DNA from: Rhytidiadelphus loreus
Taxonomy: Eukaryota; Streptophyta; Bryopsida; Hypnales; Hylocomiaceae
DNA: 64,000 nucleotides
Assembly: GCA_947034895.1 (NCBI GenBank)
Contig: OX344764.1
Location: 39,124,935 to 39,188,934 of the forward strand
Reading direction: 5' to 3'
Below the pieces are notes generated by a model. It saw only the letters and a program-made list of their open reading frames with translations, ran no database searches and was not told the DNA's origin. Below are positions 49,884 through 62,990 of the stretch, piece by piece. The translations under genes and the position numbers were made by a program. Positions within the stretch are counted from its first letter, which is position 1; each line of letters begins with the position of its first letter.

Positions 49884-52800
49884 TCCCTAAAGGACCAAGG
49901 CCTTTTTTCTGCCAAAAAACACTTGTAGTCACCCTGGGTTTTTTTTCAATTTTTTCAATTTGTCTTTTACTGTTGAAACTATTAGTAAGCTTTCAGTTTT
50001 TGGCTAATTGAAGTCGGATAATAGGTTGATGATTACAATAGTTTCATAATCAGTAAAGGATAACTATTAGTCATGGACTTAAACTAATCGTTTCACATTA
50101 GTAAAGACAACTGATCGGCCGGCAGTTCAGGCGGTTTTTCCTTCGTTCTCTTTCACGGCATATAGTCTGACAAGTTGTAGTTCTTTTCTCCCCACTCTCT
50201 CGGTCTTCTCGGTATTCGTTTTGTTTTTTAGACAAATTGTTTTGTTGTACTTATGAACTCCTTCAATTTTAATGCAAGTATATTCTTACAAGTGGTTGTT
50301 TTGTTGTTAGTCCAGTGATTGGACTTTGTGAAGATTGTTTATGTCTGTGTACGTTCGATTGACCAGTTGTAGTGCTGTGTTTGAGTGTTTTTAACAAGTT
50401 GTGGATTTGCAATGGGTGATGATTTGTTTGTGTGTATGCTAAGGAAATCTGGCTGTAGTGAAAAGTATTTATAACTTGCCTATGTTTTGGTCTTTTTATT
50501 GGTGGAACTTGGTTGTTCGTTGATTGTTAGTATCTGGATACAAATTGTTGGAAACAAATTATTTGGAGGTAACACTACTGCGGTAGTTTGTACCTGTTGT
50601 GGGTGAAAGACAAAGTGTCTAAGCGGGGAACTGGACCTGTGAATTGTGGAGAAATCCGAGAGATTCTACCGCGATACCTGGTGATGGAGATGTGGCCGCT
50701 CAACAATTGGTCGGGCTTCTGCGGAACAACTTAGCGCTCGCTCTGGTAAGTCGAATCTTTACTTGTGACCTTTTTGGATTGAACTAATTGTATGGGAAAC
50801 ATTGGCAAATCTTTACATTTGGATAGGAGTGCTCAAAACTTGGCATAGAATTTGTGGAATACCAATAGTCATGATGAAGCAAAATAAAAAGGGGGTTAAG
50901 CTATGGATCTGAGTATGAACAACTCGTAGTTATGTTAATGAAGTTATCCTTATCGTGGGAGTTAGAAATATAAACAACTTACCTTCAGACGTGCTGTAGT
51001 TGGAACACTTAGTCATAAAATCTCAAGAGAATGCTTTAACGAATGGTCCAATTAAATGAGTATATTACAAATGGTATTAATCTTTAAATAAAAGCAAACT
51101 GCACTCCTTTGGTATTAACTGGAAAATTATTCTATTTATGGGATGTTAATAGTTAAGATACTAAATTGTAATACATTATTTTGTGCTTTCATTACTGAGT
51201 GTTCTTATACATATGTGTAATTGTTATGGTCTCATGGATGTTGTTAACACTAAGACTAGAACAAATGGTTTATTAATGTGATGATGAAAAACAAGTCGTC
51301 TTGTTACTGTTAAATAATGTGTTAATCCATTTGTATTGTAAAGTGTCAATATTAATTGGTTGTGTGGATGTAGTTGACTAATGGTGGTGTTTCCTTGTGT
51401 GTGTGTGATTTTAATTGGTAAGATCTGCATCAACAATTGGTTGGAACTTGGAAGATAATTAATTTGTGTGGATATTTTAATTGTTGTGAAATGCAATTAG
51501 TTAGTTGAGGAGAATTGACAGCCAACCAGTTACACAGTATCAACGATATTCACAGACTAATAGTTGTAAGGAATGTAAGACTGGTGGTATTGCATGTGAA
51601 TTTTGTTTTGTTTCGTGAATTGATTGATTAATTTTAGAGATTGCAATTTACAATCGTATCTAAAATGGTCAAGTGAATGGCACAGTGGTATGAACTTATG
51701 TGGACTATTTGTTTTAGAGTTTGAGATATCATTTAATTGTTGTTTATTAGTTGCATAGACTAATAGTTCAGAGGATAAGGATTGGATAAACCATTGGTTG
51801 ATAAAAAGGGAATCGGTAAAGAATTAATTAAGTGGCCAGTATTGTATGAAACAGATGTCCAATCAGGCTGGTTAGATATGGTTGGTGGGAAAAGAAGATT
51901 CGATTTAGATAGGGAAATTTAGTTCTAAACAAATTGTTCTTAGATTGAACACACAGTATTGGATCATGTCCAAACTAACTCCAACCATTTGTGTATAAGT
52001 TAGAAATAAGAAGACTGGTAGAGAATAATACCTTGGTAGGCATATTTTATCTGTGGTTATGAAGTTGTGCAGGTAAATAAAGGAGCTTGCATTACACACT
52101 CATGCCCTGCATTTAGATAGCGACAAATTGTTTTAGATAGGACAGGGACTATTTCTTGAGCATCCTAAAAATAGTAATTTGGATAGCTAAATAGTGACAG
52201 TAACAATTTGTTGGGTAAAAATAATCACCAATAATTAATAAACATGTGTACAATTATATAAATATATTATATATCTGCATTTGTCTAGTACTAGATCATG
52301 AGCATGACAAATTGTGGTCAAACCTGACAAATTGTTGAGAAACTCCCTTAGAATACTAGACAGGACTGGGACTGCATTTCATGTGTCCCTAGCATTATTA
52401 AGGACTGGCCAACAAATTTGTAAACTTGGGAATAAAAGTGGATACTAATTATTAGAATTTTAAGAGTTATTAATATGTATTTCCTAAACCATTTCTAATT
52501 ACGCGTGACTTTAGCCACAATACATTAGACTACTTGATCATTCCCCTAGATTTGAACCCCTATACTATAGTCCTAGGTTTTGTGGGATTAGCAAAAACTA
52601 GACTACAACACTCAGTACTGTCATTTCTATAGCAAAGAGTAAAAAAAATTGTAAATTGTTTTTTTCCCACATCTAACCGTAGGATCTTACACCTTACTAG
52701 TATGAAAATGTGTCGAAAAAAATTCAATTTTTTTCACTATACAGATTGCAAGATATTTGCGTTTAAAGTGAAAAAAACAAGTTTTTCAGCACATTAAGGG

Positions 52801-53494
52801 ACTAGATTTTTTGACTTTGAACATTTTGAACTTAAATTTTTTGCACCATAGAGGGTTGAGCTTTAAATCATTATAGTGGAGAATTGAGTTGGGAGTCTAG
52901 GGAAAAAAAAGGTTTTCAAAAAAACTTAATTTTCATTCTTAAAAAAATTGTAGAATAGAAATAGATACAAGATTGAATGAAAATCTATTTTATTAATATA
53001 TCTAAGATAGAATTAAAATGCACTAATCTCCACGGTGAGATTGTTCTAGCAAACAAACTAAACCATGCAAAACTTTTTTTTTTTTAAATTGTCAAAATTG
53101 CATTCAGAAATGAATCCAACAAGTTATTTTTTCAAGAAGATGCTCTAATTGCTCGAAAAACAAGATTGTCCATAACTTTTTCATAAAAAATCCAAATGAA
53201 ATCAATCAAAGCTTTCTAGATAGACAAAAATATAATATATGAGGAAAAAAAATTTAGAAAAAAAAATTCAAATTTTTGCAAATATTTTTTGCTGCCCGGT
53301 CTCTCTTGTTTTGAGTTACATGGGCATAACTTTTGTTCCCGGGCCCAAATTGGAAAAAAAATTATGTTCCCACAAAGGTAATCAGTTTTTCTATCTTCAA
53401 AAAAAGTTTCAAAAAAATCAGGAGAAAAATTCAGCCCGTAGGTACCTGCTCGAAATCCATTTGTCTCCCAAAGGGACACTTGGTCCTTTGGGGG
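49884..53494. mobile_element. piggyBac-type element copy 5, split by an LTR insertion
   Basis: TTAA flanks both ends (49880-49883 and 53495-53498). Its ends, TCCCTAAAGGACCAAG and CCCCCAAAGGACCAAG when read inward, agree at 14 of 16 bases. Removing the LTR at 49924-52607 and one 5-bp duplication leaves 922 bp, the family length. The right part contains CCGTAGGATCTTA and CATAACTTTTGTTCCCGGGC. Confidence 0.85.
49924..52607. mobile_element. 2.68-kb solo-LTR-like insertion
   Basis: Termini TGTAGTC and GACTACA are perfect inverses (TG..CA). The insertion is flanked by the 5-bp direct repeat ACACT (49919-49923 and 52608-52612), and it interrupts the piggyBac-type copy. No internal copy of either end was found and no gag-pol frame exists, so it is a solo LTR or a non-autonomous relative. 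A GC-richer, exon-like part at about 50600-50750 ends in CTCTGGTAAGTC, a splice-donor-like site. Confidence 0.8.
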
Positions 53495-53533
53495 TTAATG
53501 CAATAGTCAATTTTCTTGTAAACTCTTTTTTAA

Positions 53534-54420
53534 CCCCTCAAGGCCCAACAACTTTTTGACAATAGAGGTTTTCAATGAATTGTCCCACTTTGATATGTTT
53601 TTGCAGATGAATGTGCTTGAATTTTTTTATTTTAACCACACAAAATAAAGACTACTTTGTCTAATATACATAGAATTAATTGTACAAATTTTAACTTTTG
53701 GACTTTTAAATTATAACAATTTCGGATGATCAACTTTATAGGCAAAAGAATACAACTTCTGAGGAAGAAAAATTATAAGAAGATGAATAATGCTTTTGTA
53801 TCCCCCCCCAAAAAAAAAAATTGTATTGGAATCTAAATCAAATGTAGTATTTTTTAATTGAAAAAATTGAAAAATAAAAATTTCTCTCAAATTTGTACAC
53901 ACTTTGAAACAAAAGGAGTGGAAAGACAAAATTGACCAAATTGGATCCTAGAAAATTGTATACAATTTTTAATATTCAAAAATTGATATTATTAGCATAT
54001 TATCTAGAACATCTTCAAAAAATTTGGAATCATTCTAATTAATTTGTGTTCTTAATCACACAAGATTGAACCTTTTATTTTTTAAATAGATCAAAATACA
54101 AATTTAAAAAAAAAAATTCTGTAGACCCAATTTGTTTGTGCAAAGTAAAGATTAGAAATGACAAAGAAAACATTTTTTACAATTCCTTTCATTGGAAAAA
54201 CATTGTGCTTGTTCCCTTTTTGACTAGACTACATTTTTTAAATAAAATTTTAAATACTTCTTACATTCAAATTTTGAAAATCATAAAATGCAACAAATAT
54301 ATAAACTTTTTACCCTAGAAGATCCTAGTCTACAAAATATTGAGATTTGTTTAATCTTATTGAGAATTTGCCATTGAAAATTTGAAGAGAATACATTGTG
54401 TTGTTTTGGTCCTTGAGAAG
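53534..54420. mobile_element. piggyBac-type element, copy 6
   Basis: 887 bp between TTAA at 53530-53533 and 54421-54424. Left end CCCCTCAAGGCCC, right end inward CTTCTCAAGGACC. It lies only 35 bp from copy 5. The interior is highly AT-rich and hardly aligns with copy 1. Confidence 0.6.
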
Positions 54421-54424
54421 TTAA

Positions 54425-55624
54425 GAACTTCAATATCTAGTTGATAAGTTTTTATTTTATGTTCATCATCATGGTTGATTTTTGCAATTTCTTCCAATTT
54501 GAATACATAGTTCTTTATTTTGTTGAGTCAATTATGACAATTCATCATGAATTTTGCAATGCTACCTTTATAACCAAAACTTATATGAATTAACTCAAAA
54601 TTTTCTCTTCTTGTGAATTCATCATTTCCTCTTGCCAAAATTTTCTCTTTCACTTCCTCCAACATTTCGTTCTTCAAATTTTGAGAATTTTCATTTTCTT
54701 CTTGTGATTTAAACTTCAAATCAATAATAATTTGATCATAGACTAAAATCAATTATATAAACCATCTTTTTCATCATTCAAATCTCCAACACAATCCAAT
54801 AATTGCAAGCAATTTTGATGCAAATCATTTTTTCTTGCTGTTCTCAATCGAACATTTTTAAGATTTCAATCTATCATTCTCACAAGCTTCAATATTTGAC
54901 ACTTATTAAATTAATTACGATAGTAGTTTTTTCTACTTCAATATGCCTAGTGCGTTACTAAAATTTAACTCATCAAAAACCTATTTGGTTTACCTTTGGC
55001 TTTTACTAGACGTATTCTCCAATTTATAATGGATCTTTCCAAATAGGAGAAACTAGTTCTGATTGGGATCAAGTTGCAAATTGGTGAGATTTTTCTCTAG
55101 CCTTTTTTCTAGCTCTTTTATATCTAGTTGAAGATCCCAAATTGTTACTCATAACTTACCAACATTTCTATACCCCCAAATTGGAAGAACCACAAAAAAG
55201 ACCAACCTATTTAGTTGTCTCCCAAACAATGGCACTAATATGTAATTAGATTTTGAAGATCCAATTAGAAAATCCAAATCCTAGTGAAGTTTGCTCAAGG
55301 AGATTGTTTCAAATAGGTTTGCTACAAGACAATCAAATTAGGTAATCACAACACACGGAAAAGACTTCTCCAAAAATTGGTTTACAATCTCATCATTAAT
55401 TTCATTAACTTCTACATACAATTCTCACAATGCCAAATGATTCCAACGCAGACTCACATGCACAACATTCAATTTGGACTACAACAACATTCCAACTTGG
55501 ATGCACATAGTAACACATACACATAAAACTAATAAAAGTAATATAATCTAAAAATTAATCATTTCAAAGTTGCAAAAATACTAATCTCTTTATCACTCAT
55601 TCCCAAAACCAAAAAAATGCCAAC
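54425..55624. other. AT-rich intergenic stretch
   Basis: No gene or paired repeat ends seen. Confidence 0.35.
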
Positions 55625-55867
55625 AATACTAGCATGTGAGCGTAGAGACGTGAGCCTACGAGCCTTGAACCTATTTGTATGTACAATCATTTGAAGGTGT
55701 TTATAACATATGTACCTATAATACAATACATACCTATAATATAGGTACACTATATGAGAGTCTATAATATAGGTACCTATAACATATATCTATAATCATA
55801 GAAAATGTCTCTAATATGTACTATTAGGTTCATGAGCCCATAGATTTTATACTCATATGCTAGTATT
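55625..55867. mobile_element. AT-rich foldback MITE, copy 2
   Basis: Ends AATACTAGCATGTGAG and CTCATATGCTAGTATT, with ACCTATAATATAGGTAC repeats inside. Same family as 43094-43327. Confidence 0.6.
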
Positions 55868-56315
55868 CTCCCCCCCCCCAAAAAAAACTAGCCAACTTGA
55901 GCTAGGACTTGCATCCTCATCCTACTAGTGGGTGAAAAACAAAATTAGACCTCTATTGCCTAATAGGAGCTAGAACAAATAGTTACCAAATTGAATCAAA
56001 CTTGGCCTTTTAATTCCCAACTAGCAACTAACCAATCAATTGAATTGGGTTTCACACACTCTAGATTTTGCCTATTAGAATTAATCACGTCTTTTTACAC
56101 TACTTATCATCCAATTAGTTAATTAACTAGTCTAACTAGGAAAAACAAGAATAAAATTTGAAATTGAATATTTCAAGGCCAATTACTAAATTCACAAAAA
56201 TCCATCGTTATTTACATTGTCCAAATTACTCCCAAAACAAATAAATTTACATCACTTCCAATCCATTTTAAAAATTGCAAAAAATGTGATTTGACAAGCA
56301 GAAGATAACAATTAA

Positions 56316-57421
56316 CCCCTCAATCCCTATAGTTCAGTCTTTGACTATGCTTTGCCAAACCCCTTCCAAAAGTGCCATTTATAGTTTTTAGGCCTAAGGT
56401 AAGGTGTTCTAAAAGCGCCCATCTTCTTCAAACCGCCCCTATTTTTAGGTGGAAAATGAAGATGGGGTGGTCTTTAAATGGACCACTTTAGCAATTGAAT
56501 GCATCAAGGAAAAATTGTTTTTCTATTGTAAGAGCCAATCATTGTCTTTGATTTCTGCAAATTTCTTTACAAGTTGCAAGTGGACGCATTTTGGGAGACC
56601 TATGGTCACAAATAGGTGCCTACACCTGAAATCTTTGAAAATCCATAAGTAATTCAAAAATGCTTGGAAAATTACGAAACCACTTGGGTTCTCTGGCAAA
56701 TTCATTTGTCTTTCTTTGAAAATTATTCCAAAATTCTTATGGTCTCTATAAGCATATGAAAAAGGTGGAACAGCCCGTAAATGGGCACTTTTAGAGCATG
56801 TTCCCTTAGATTTGAGAACACAATATATTTTTTGAAATTTCAATCATATAGTCTTGAAGTACTACAATACCGTTTGGTAGAAATTTCAACATGTTTGAGT
56901 GCACCAATTGGAAGACTGTAGTATTTGAAAATTGACAAAAAAATAAATAAAAAATAAAAAAATAATTTTTTTGAAGGGGGCGGCTTGTTTAACAATATCA
57001 ACATACTTTGACCACTCTACAATTGAAATCTTTGCAAACTCACATATTTGGGTACTTCATCAAGTTAGGTACATGTATGTCAAGTTTCAAAGCGATTGGA
57101 TTAGTGTAGCACATGTCAATTTTTTTAAAGCTCATGATTCATAAAAATAATCAAGACACTAGGCAATTTTGAAATCCAATGCCTGTCTTATTTTTCCTCT
57201 ATTTCAAAATCACAATGGTCAATACTATAAAATATGTATCCCTCGTAGAGTCGAAAAAAAACAAGCAAAAAAACTCAAATATGAGACTTTGGCTCACAAA
57301 TAATGAGCACACACCCCAAATTATCCACATCGTCCTTTCGGGGCCAAGAGTAGGATGCTCTAAAAGTGACCACTAACATAGAGGTACATTTTGCTTTCTT
57401 CAATAGTGTACATTTCAAGAG
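56316..57421. mobile_element. Probable piggyBac-type element, copy 7 (diverged)
   Basis: TTAA (56312-56315) then CCCCTCAATCCCTATAG, followed by a family-like AAAAGTGCCATTTATAG block. The right end is uncertain; TTAA at 57422-57425 is the best candidate but matches poorly. Confidence 0.4.
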
Positions 57422-57838
57422 TTAATTGCTTTTTAGTGACCACTATAATTAATCTTCAAATTTTCATAATTAATTCCACAAAGGTTCAGAGAATATAAAA
57501 TGATTGGGTTTAGATGCCAATTCCATTTTTTTTCCTACAAAAACTTACTGAAAATTGTTCCAAGGAGTTTAGCTTCTCCCAAATGCTACTGGCTCTTAAA
57601 AAACTCACTTTAACCCTTGAACAACGAACCGATCATCGTGGAAACCATTTATTTTGGTATAGTGCAAATTATTGGCTTCAAATAATGCAAAAGCACTCAT
57701 TGGAAGTCAAACTATTGTAGATGACCTTCCCTTTTCATACAAAATTTGGAGGATGAATAGTTGCACTTTTGTCCAGCATGGAGAGATTCTTTGTCATTCA
57801 TTGGCCGAAAAACGTCCTCCATGTCATTTATGGGTTAA

Positions 57839-58808
57839 CCCCTCACCGCCCAAGGGGACCAAAAGTGTCCTCACACAATCTAGCAGTCAACTTCAAAGTG
57901 TTGTAATTTCTGCATCCAATGTCCAAATTCAATAAAACTTGTTGGAAAAGTTGCACATACTAGTCTATTTTGTGGTAAAATTTTCAGATCTATCCAAGAT
58001 GTACTCAGTTTTTGAAAGTCATTCGAAGTATGCAAGTTCAATTTGAGTTCACCACACTACATTGAGATGGCTGCAACTTTGGGGGCTTGTATCTTTTTCA
58101 TCAAATGTTAGTTTTCAATTAATTTTGTTTTCTTTTCTTTCCCATAAAGTCTACATTTTGTGGTAAAACTTTAATGTCAATCCAAGTTGTTTTGAATGCT
58201 TGGAAGCAATTCAAAGTTCAAAATCCAGACATTTTGGCATATAGTGAACTTCAGTGGCTTATAACTTCTTCAGACAAGGTTTGTTTTCAATAATTTTTGT
58301 TGGAAAAGTTGCGCATACTAGTCTAGTTCTTGTTGTAAGAAATTCATATCAATCTAAGAAGTTATGATTGACTGAGAAGCATTTTAGTAGAGGTAGATTC
58401 AGCTATAAATGTGTTTTTTTGCTACTTTTTTCACTGTTTTTTTATATTTCAAAACAATTTTGCAAATGCAATTAGTCAATTGAATGATTTTTTTCCCACC
58501 AAAGTGTTTGTCTTTTGGTTTTGATACACTTTGTAGTTTAAAGTTTTTTTCATTTGAGTAGGTTTAGAAATTGAATTTCACCTCCAAATGTATTTTTAGG
58601 AAAATTTCAGCATCTTTTTTTAACACTAGAATATTATAATCTTTCAATCTATGTGGTCAAATGATCCCAAATTTGATTAACACCATCTACAACATGCACA
58701 CAACAAGATTGTACGGTTGAGATTTTCATACCTTACTCACATTTAGACTTATAACACTTGAAAAGCAAGGTTTTTTTTTTACATGGTTAGGCCTTGGACG
58801 GTGAGGGG
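57839..58808. mobile_element. piggyBac-type element, copy 8, ends like the 7-kb element
   Basis: 970 bp between TTAA at 57835-57838 and 58809-58812. Ends CCCCTCACCGCCCAAGG and CCCCTCACCGTCCAAGG (inward). Its first ~40 bases also match the left end of the 7.17-kb element through GACCAAA and TGTCC, so it is probably a derivative that the same transposase could mobilise. Confidence 0.85.
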
Positions 58809-58844
58809 TTAAGAGCAGACTACCTTAGAGCCGATCTTCATTGG

Positions 58845-59573
58845 GGGGTGATTGCAAGAAACACTTGTCCTATTTTTTGTCCCCTTGACCTTAGACAGGT
58901 GGTTTTTTGCTCATAACTTTTGCATCGTGTGTCCATCTTCTATGAAACTTGAAATGAAGGTACATGTGGTAGTTTTAAATGTTGAGTAATTTTTTGAGTT
59001 TTAAAAAAAATTATTTTACTATTTTTAAACTGCCCCCAATTGGATGTCTACCTTGGCCATTTTGGGGGTTTGTAGTACTATTTTTGATCCAAAAATAAGA
59101 ATTTGAAGCTCAAAATTGGTATACAAGGACTTATACTAAAGTTACACAATCTCACGAATTTTTTTTCTAAAAATAGTAAACTGTCCACCCTCCACATGTG
59201 CTCAAAGAGCACTACCTTTGCGCAAGTGTAGAGAACACAATTTTATTTTTCCAATAGTGAAAATTTGTGAAAAGGAGTATCTATAAGTTAGGAAAAACGT
59301 CTTTTTTTTTGAGAATTTTTTGAATTTTTTTACTATTTTTTAAGAATTAAATTCCAAATTGTCTATTTTCTTCCATTTTTCAACCCTCTTTGACCGTGCA
59401 TAACTCTTAGAGATAAAAGAATTTAGGTCTGAATTTTTGCACATATCATTTTTTAATGCTTTACACATTATCCATATTTTTTTTAATTTAAAAAAAAATT
59501 ATTCCAAAATCCACGAACAAGAGTGAAATTGCCGTTTTGAATGAAAATCGGCAGGTGCTTCTTGCAACTGCCC
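58845..59573. mobile_element. Possible inverted-repeat element (~730 bp)
   Basis: The left arm reads GGTGATTGCAAGAAACACTTG and the right arm, inverted, GGCAGTTGCAAGAAGCACCTG. A TGGGG flanks both ends. The superfamily is not clear. Confidence 0.45.
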
Positions 59574-60241
59574 TGGGGTCTGGAGTGATCCAGGCCTGGA
59601 CCTCCAACCTCCAGATTTGCAAAACTTAGAAGTAAAACTGCATCTTCCAGACCCTATGTTAGAGCTCACTTTCTTAACTTACTCAAGGCCAAGATTTCAG
59701 AATTTTTTGAGCTCTCTGCTCGTGGTCAACTTGGATGGCCTTCTAGTTCCAGTTTCCAATGGAGATGGGCTCTTAGAGTGGGTTAACTATGAGCTTTTTT
59801 TGTTAGAGACTTCAATTCCTGACCCAAGTCCTTGTCCATACCTAGTTTATAGTAAAAGGGAGATACTACTGTCCAAGTTGCCCAAAATCTATTGGACAGT
59901 GGAACTCCCTTTCCCATGCATTGATCCAAAAAAAATTGTATTTGTGTATAGCTACAACTAATCTCCAACTTGACAAAAGAAATTCAAAAAACATAGTTCA
60001 AATTTGACTTCTGGGAACCTTGCCCAATTTTTTCAAATGTTCTACCAGAGCTCTAAAAATTTTAGGGGTTGAGGACTAGAGATAAGTCCAAATTTTCAAA
60101 ATTGTGAAGATAAATTATATAATGAAATCTAAAATAATAATTTAATGATGGTTTCTAAATAATAGCTGTAAAATATGATCCATAGATCATATCAATATTA
60201 TTACATCTACTTTTACACTAACCAATCATTCTCAATAATAT
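59574..60241. other. Spacer with a 114-residue ORF
   Basis: The ORF at 59617-59961 (plus) is moderately protein-like but has no recognisable motif, and no promoter or splice signals were found around it. Confidence 0.25.
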
Positions 60242-60245
60242 TTAA

Positions 60246-61169
60246 CCCTTAAAGGACCGTCACTATACTTTCACCAAAAACGCTCCAAAACTGCCATTTC
60301 TAATACAAAAACCAAAATTTTGAAAAAGAACTTTTTTTGACATATCTAACTGTAGGATCTTGTATTATATAGTATCAAAAACATGTGGTAAAATTTTCAG
60401 ACATTTCCACCGGGTGGATTGCAAGATGTAAGCATTCAAATTAACTAAAATCATTTTTTTTACCCTGCAAAAAGCAAGGCAGCTGCACTTCACAAGCTCG
60501 CATTTTTATGAAAAAATAACCTAAATGGTGGTGCTTCTTTGGATTTGTTTTCCTAGACAAGTTGGCCACATGCTTGAAAAATTTCAGATCATTTGGAATA
60601 GTACAACATATAGGAAAAAAATAGTAAGTAGGTAGTAGTAGAGAATGATTAAAAATACTAAATTATTTACAATTTAAATATGGAGTTAAAAATTTCCAAT
60701 CCCAATGGTTGAAATGTTTTAATAATGTATCTACATCCTACAATTTTATTTTTGTCCAAAAATATTGATAATTGGGTAAGATAAAGGATTTCAAAGTTTA
60801 TTTTAGAGTAGGAAATCCAAAACTGCCCGCAAACAAAAAATCCTCATAACTTTTGACTCATTGATCAAAATGGAATGATTCAAAACTTTTTGTGTATATA
60901 AAACTCTAGAAAATCAATTCCAAATTTTTGTTTCTGAAAAAAGTGATTTTTTTTATCTGCCCGAACTGCCCAGTTGGGGAAAAAAGTAACATATTAGGCT
61001 ATAACTTTTGACTCGTATTTCCAAATGTCATGAAAGTTGGTGCATATGAAAGATCTTCCTCGCTCCCACATTCTATTAAAATTTCAGCCTCAAATATGAA
61101 AATCTCCGCTCGTAGGTACCTGCCCAAAAATTTTATACAGACAAAAAACACAGTCCGGTCCTTTAGGGG
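60246..61169. mobile_element. piggyBac-type element, copy 9
   Basis: 924 bp between TTAA at 60242-60245 and 61170-61173. The ends CCCTTAAAGGACCG and CCCCTAAAGGACCG (inward) agree at 13 of 14 bases. The interior holds the family block TAGGATCTTG and a TAACTTTTGACTC repeat in the right half. Confidence 0.85.
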
Positions 61170-61173
61170 TTAA

Positions 61174-62668
61174 AATCAATATTGAAAGTTCATTTGTTTA
61201 ATTTTTACAAAATATAAAATCTTTAAATTCTAATTATGTTGATTTTACTTATATATTCAAATTACTCTTTGCAGTCAAACATATCTAACATCTTTGAACT
61301 ACTAAATATTTGTAAAGAAAAGTTTTGAGAATCAATATGATACAAATATAAGAGAACTAAAACAATCATCAAACATTAATAGATGAATGAAAAAAATCAA
61401 GACTTTGTGTCCTTGGGACATGTTTTAGTTCATCTATGATTTGAAAGATAGGTCTTGAAGGGATTAAGAGAGACATTGAAAAAAATGAAAAATGGAACTA
61501 GGAAAATTGGCCCAACTTTCAATAATTATTTGTATTAGTATTAGACTATTTTCTTAGTAAAATATAAAAGATTTGGTAGGAAGAAATTTTTCATTTCAAT
61601 TAATTTAAAGTTTCAAATTGTACAATATTCACAAGTTGAAAACATCATAATAATTTATTTTTTAAAATTCTTAAATATACAAACTATAATTTATTCAAAA
61701 TAAAACTAGGGCTTCTTTGTTCTTTTTGCCACTACTATAGTGATGACTAAATAGAAGATTGGGATTTTGAAGTTTTGAGAATGAAAATTCTCGACATGTT
61801 GACATACAAAAATTGGAGTCTAAAATGAACCATATCAAAATTAGCTACGGGAAAGTGAGAATTACACATGTGCCTATATCATTGAGATAATATAAATCAA
61901 CTTATTGTTGGAATGCAAAATGTGATGTCTATAGTGTGCGCTATCACAAAAAGCATGATATGAATATATTGACACGATAGACAGTCTCAGCACGCAACAA
62001 ATCTTCTAATTTGGTCTTAATGTCAAGTAATCAATGCTTCACATGAGGTATCAAGGAATTATAGATGGTGCAAGGCCTTTGGACATCAAATAGTGGCCTT
62101 TGGACATCAAACATTTTGACATTGGCAAGATCTAATAGGCAACCTCAATAATTAATTGGCAAACATACGAGGCCTCCAAAGAGGCCTAGCTCCAATATAC
62201 AATGAATTATGTCTTTTGCATTACAATAGATTATGATTAATTTCTGCACATAAATCTTTTTGCTTGACCCATATACCAAAACTACACTAGTAATGAAATT
62301 TAGTGTCTGCAACACTAATACACTAAATGGCAACAATGCCGTTTATATTACCAACACTAAATGTCAACTAAATTTCCAACCCCAAAAAACTAAATTAGGA
62401 CCAATAGGACCAAAATAGTTCACTCTATGCTAAATTAGTATCCAATACAAACATTAATTGTCAACACAATGAAAATTAAAGTGAATTTCAAGATAGGAGA
62501 AATAAGTATTCAACATGAATACTAATTGTCAACAAAATGAGAATAGGAGAAATAACACCGAAGGTACAATAACAACAAATTTCATAATTAGAGTATTTAA
62601 TTCCCCCACAGCCTTAAAAGGCTAAGAAAAAAAAGATTACATCACTTTAGAAGCTATTGTCTCTGGTT
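61174..62668. other. AT-rich spacer
   Basis: No gene. From about 62285 there are ACACTAA..TTAGTGT phrases like those of the MITE at 2535-2837, probably a fragment of that family. Confidence 0.35.
62627..62634 (-). terminator. Pol III T-run downstream of tRNA
   Basis: Eight T on the minus strand, about 35 nt past the tRNA 3' end. No shorter T4 run lies between, so this is the likely terminator. Confidence 0.6.
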
Positions 62669-62740
62669 TATCAGAGCGAGGTTTCGATCCTCGGACCTGT
62701 GGGTTATGGGCCCACCACGCTTCCGCTGCGCCACTCTGAT
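62669..62740 (-). tRNA. Initiator tRNA-Met (CAU)
   Basis: 72 nt. The acceptor stem pairs ATCAGAG with CTCTGAT and ends in A. The first pair A1-U72 is the hallmark of eukaryotic initiator tRNA. The anticodon loop contains CCATAA with CAT. The B box is GGATCGAAACC, the initiator form. The T stem pairs CGAGG with CCTCG, unlike the usual plant CCAGG/CCTGG, but pairing is kept. No intron and no encoded CCA. On the minus strand a TATATA box lies about 30 nt upstream, as is common for plant tRNA genes. Confidence 0.95.
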
Positions 62741-62799
62741 GAGTGATGCGATATTTCGTCTCCAGTCTCACTATATAAATAAATAGTGCTGACTCTCCA

Positions 62800-62871
62800 C
62801 CAATCGCATCTCACCTCCACGTCACCCAAAACCTCCTCGGAGAACCAATGAGAATCCGCGTCCACATCATC
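62800..62871 (+). promoter_or_regulatory. Two CCAAT-N12-CCAC modules, ER-stress-like
   Basis: CCAAT (62800-62804) is followed after 12 nt by CCACGTCACC (62817-62826). CCAAT (62845-62849) is followed after 12 nt by CCACATCATC. CCACGTCA is a binding core for plant ER-stress bZIP factors acting with NF-Y on CCAAT. The spacing is longer than in the canonical element, so function is inferred. Confidence 0.5.
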
Positions 62872-62990
62872 GCCCCCACAATACGCTTAAACCCGCACTC
62901 CCCCCCCCAATTCGACAGAGTTCCAAGTTGACCCCTACTCACTCAAGGCAAGCCAAGTCGGTAAGTCACATATCCACCAACTCAGCTCCA

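Noticed and set aside
52557..53494. Separate TTAA element starting at CCCCTATACTATAG near 52557
   Set aside because: The left flank is TGAA and the start fits poorly. The LTR insertion with ACACT duplication explains both halves better, with the true left end at 49884.
62145..62336. 63-residue minus-strand ORF
   Set aside because: No motif and no transcription signals.
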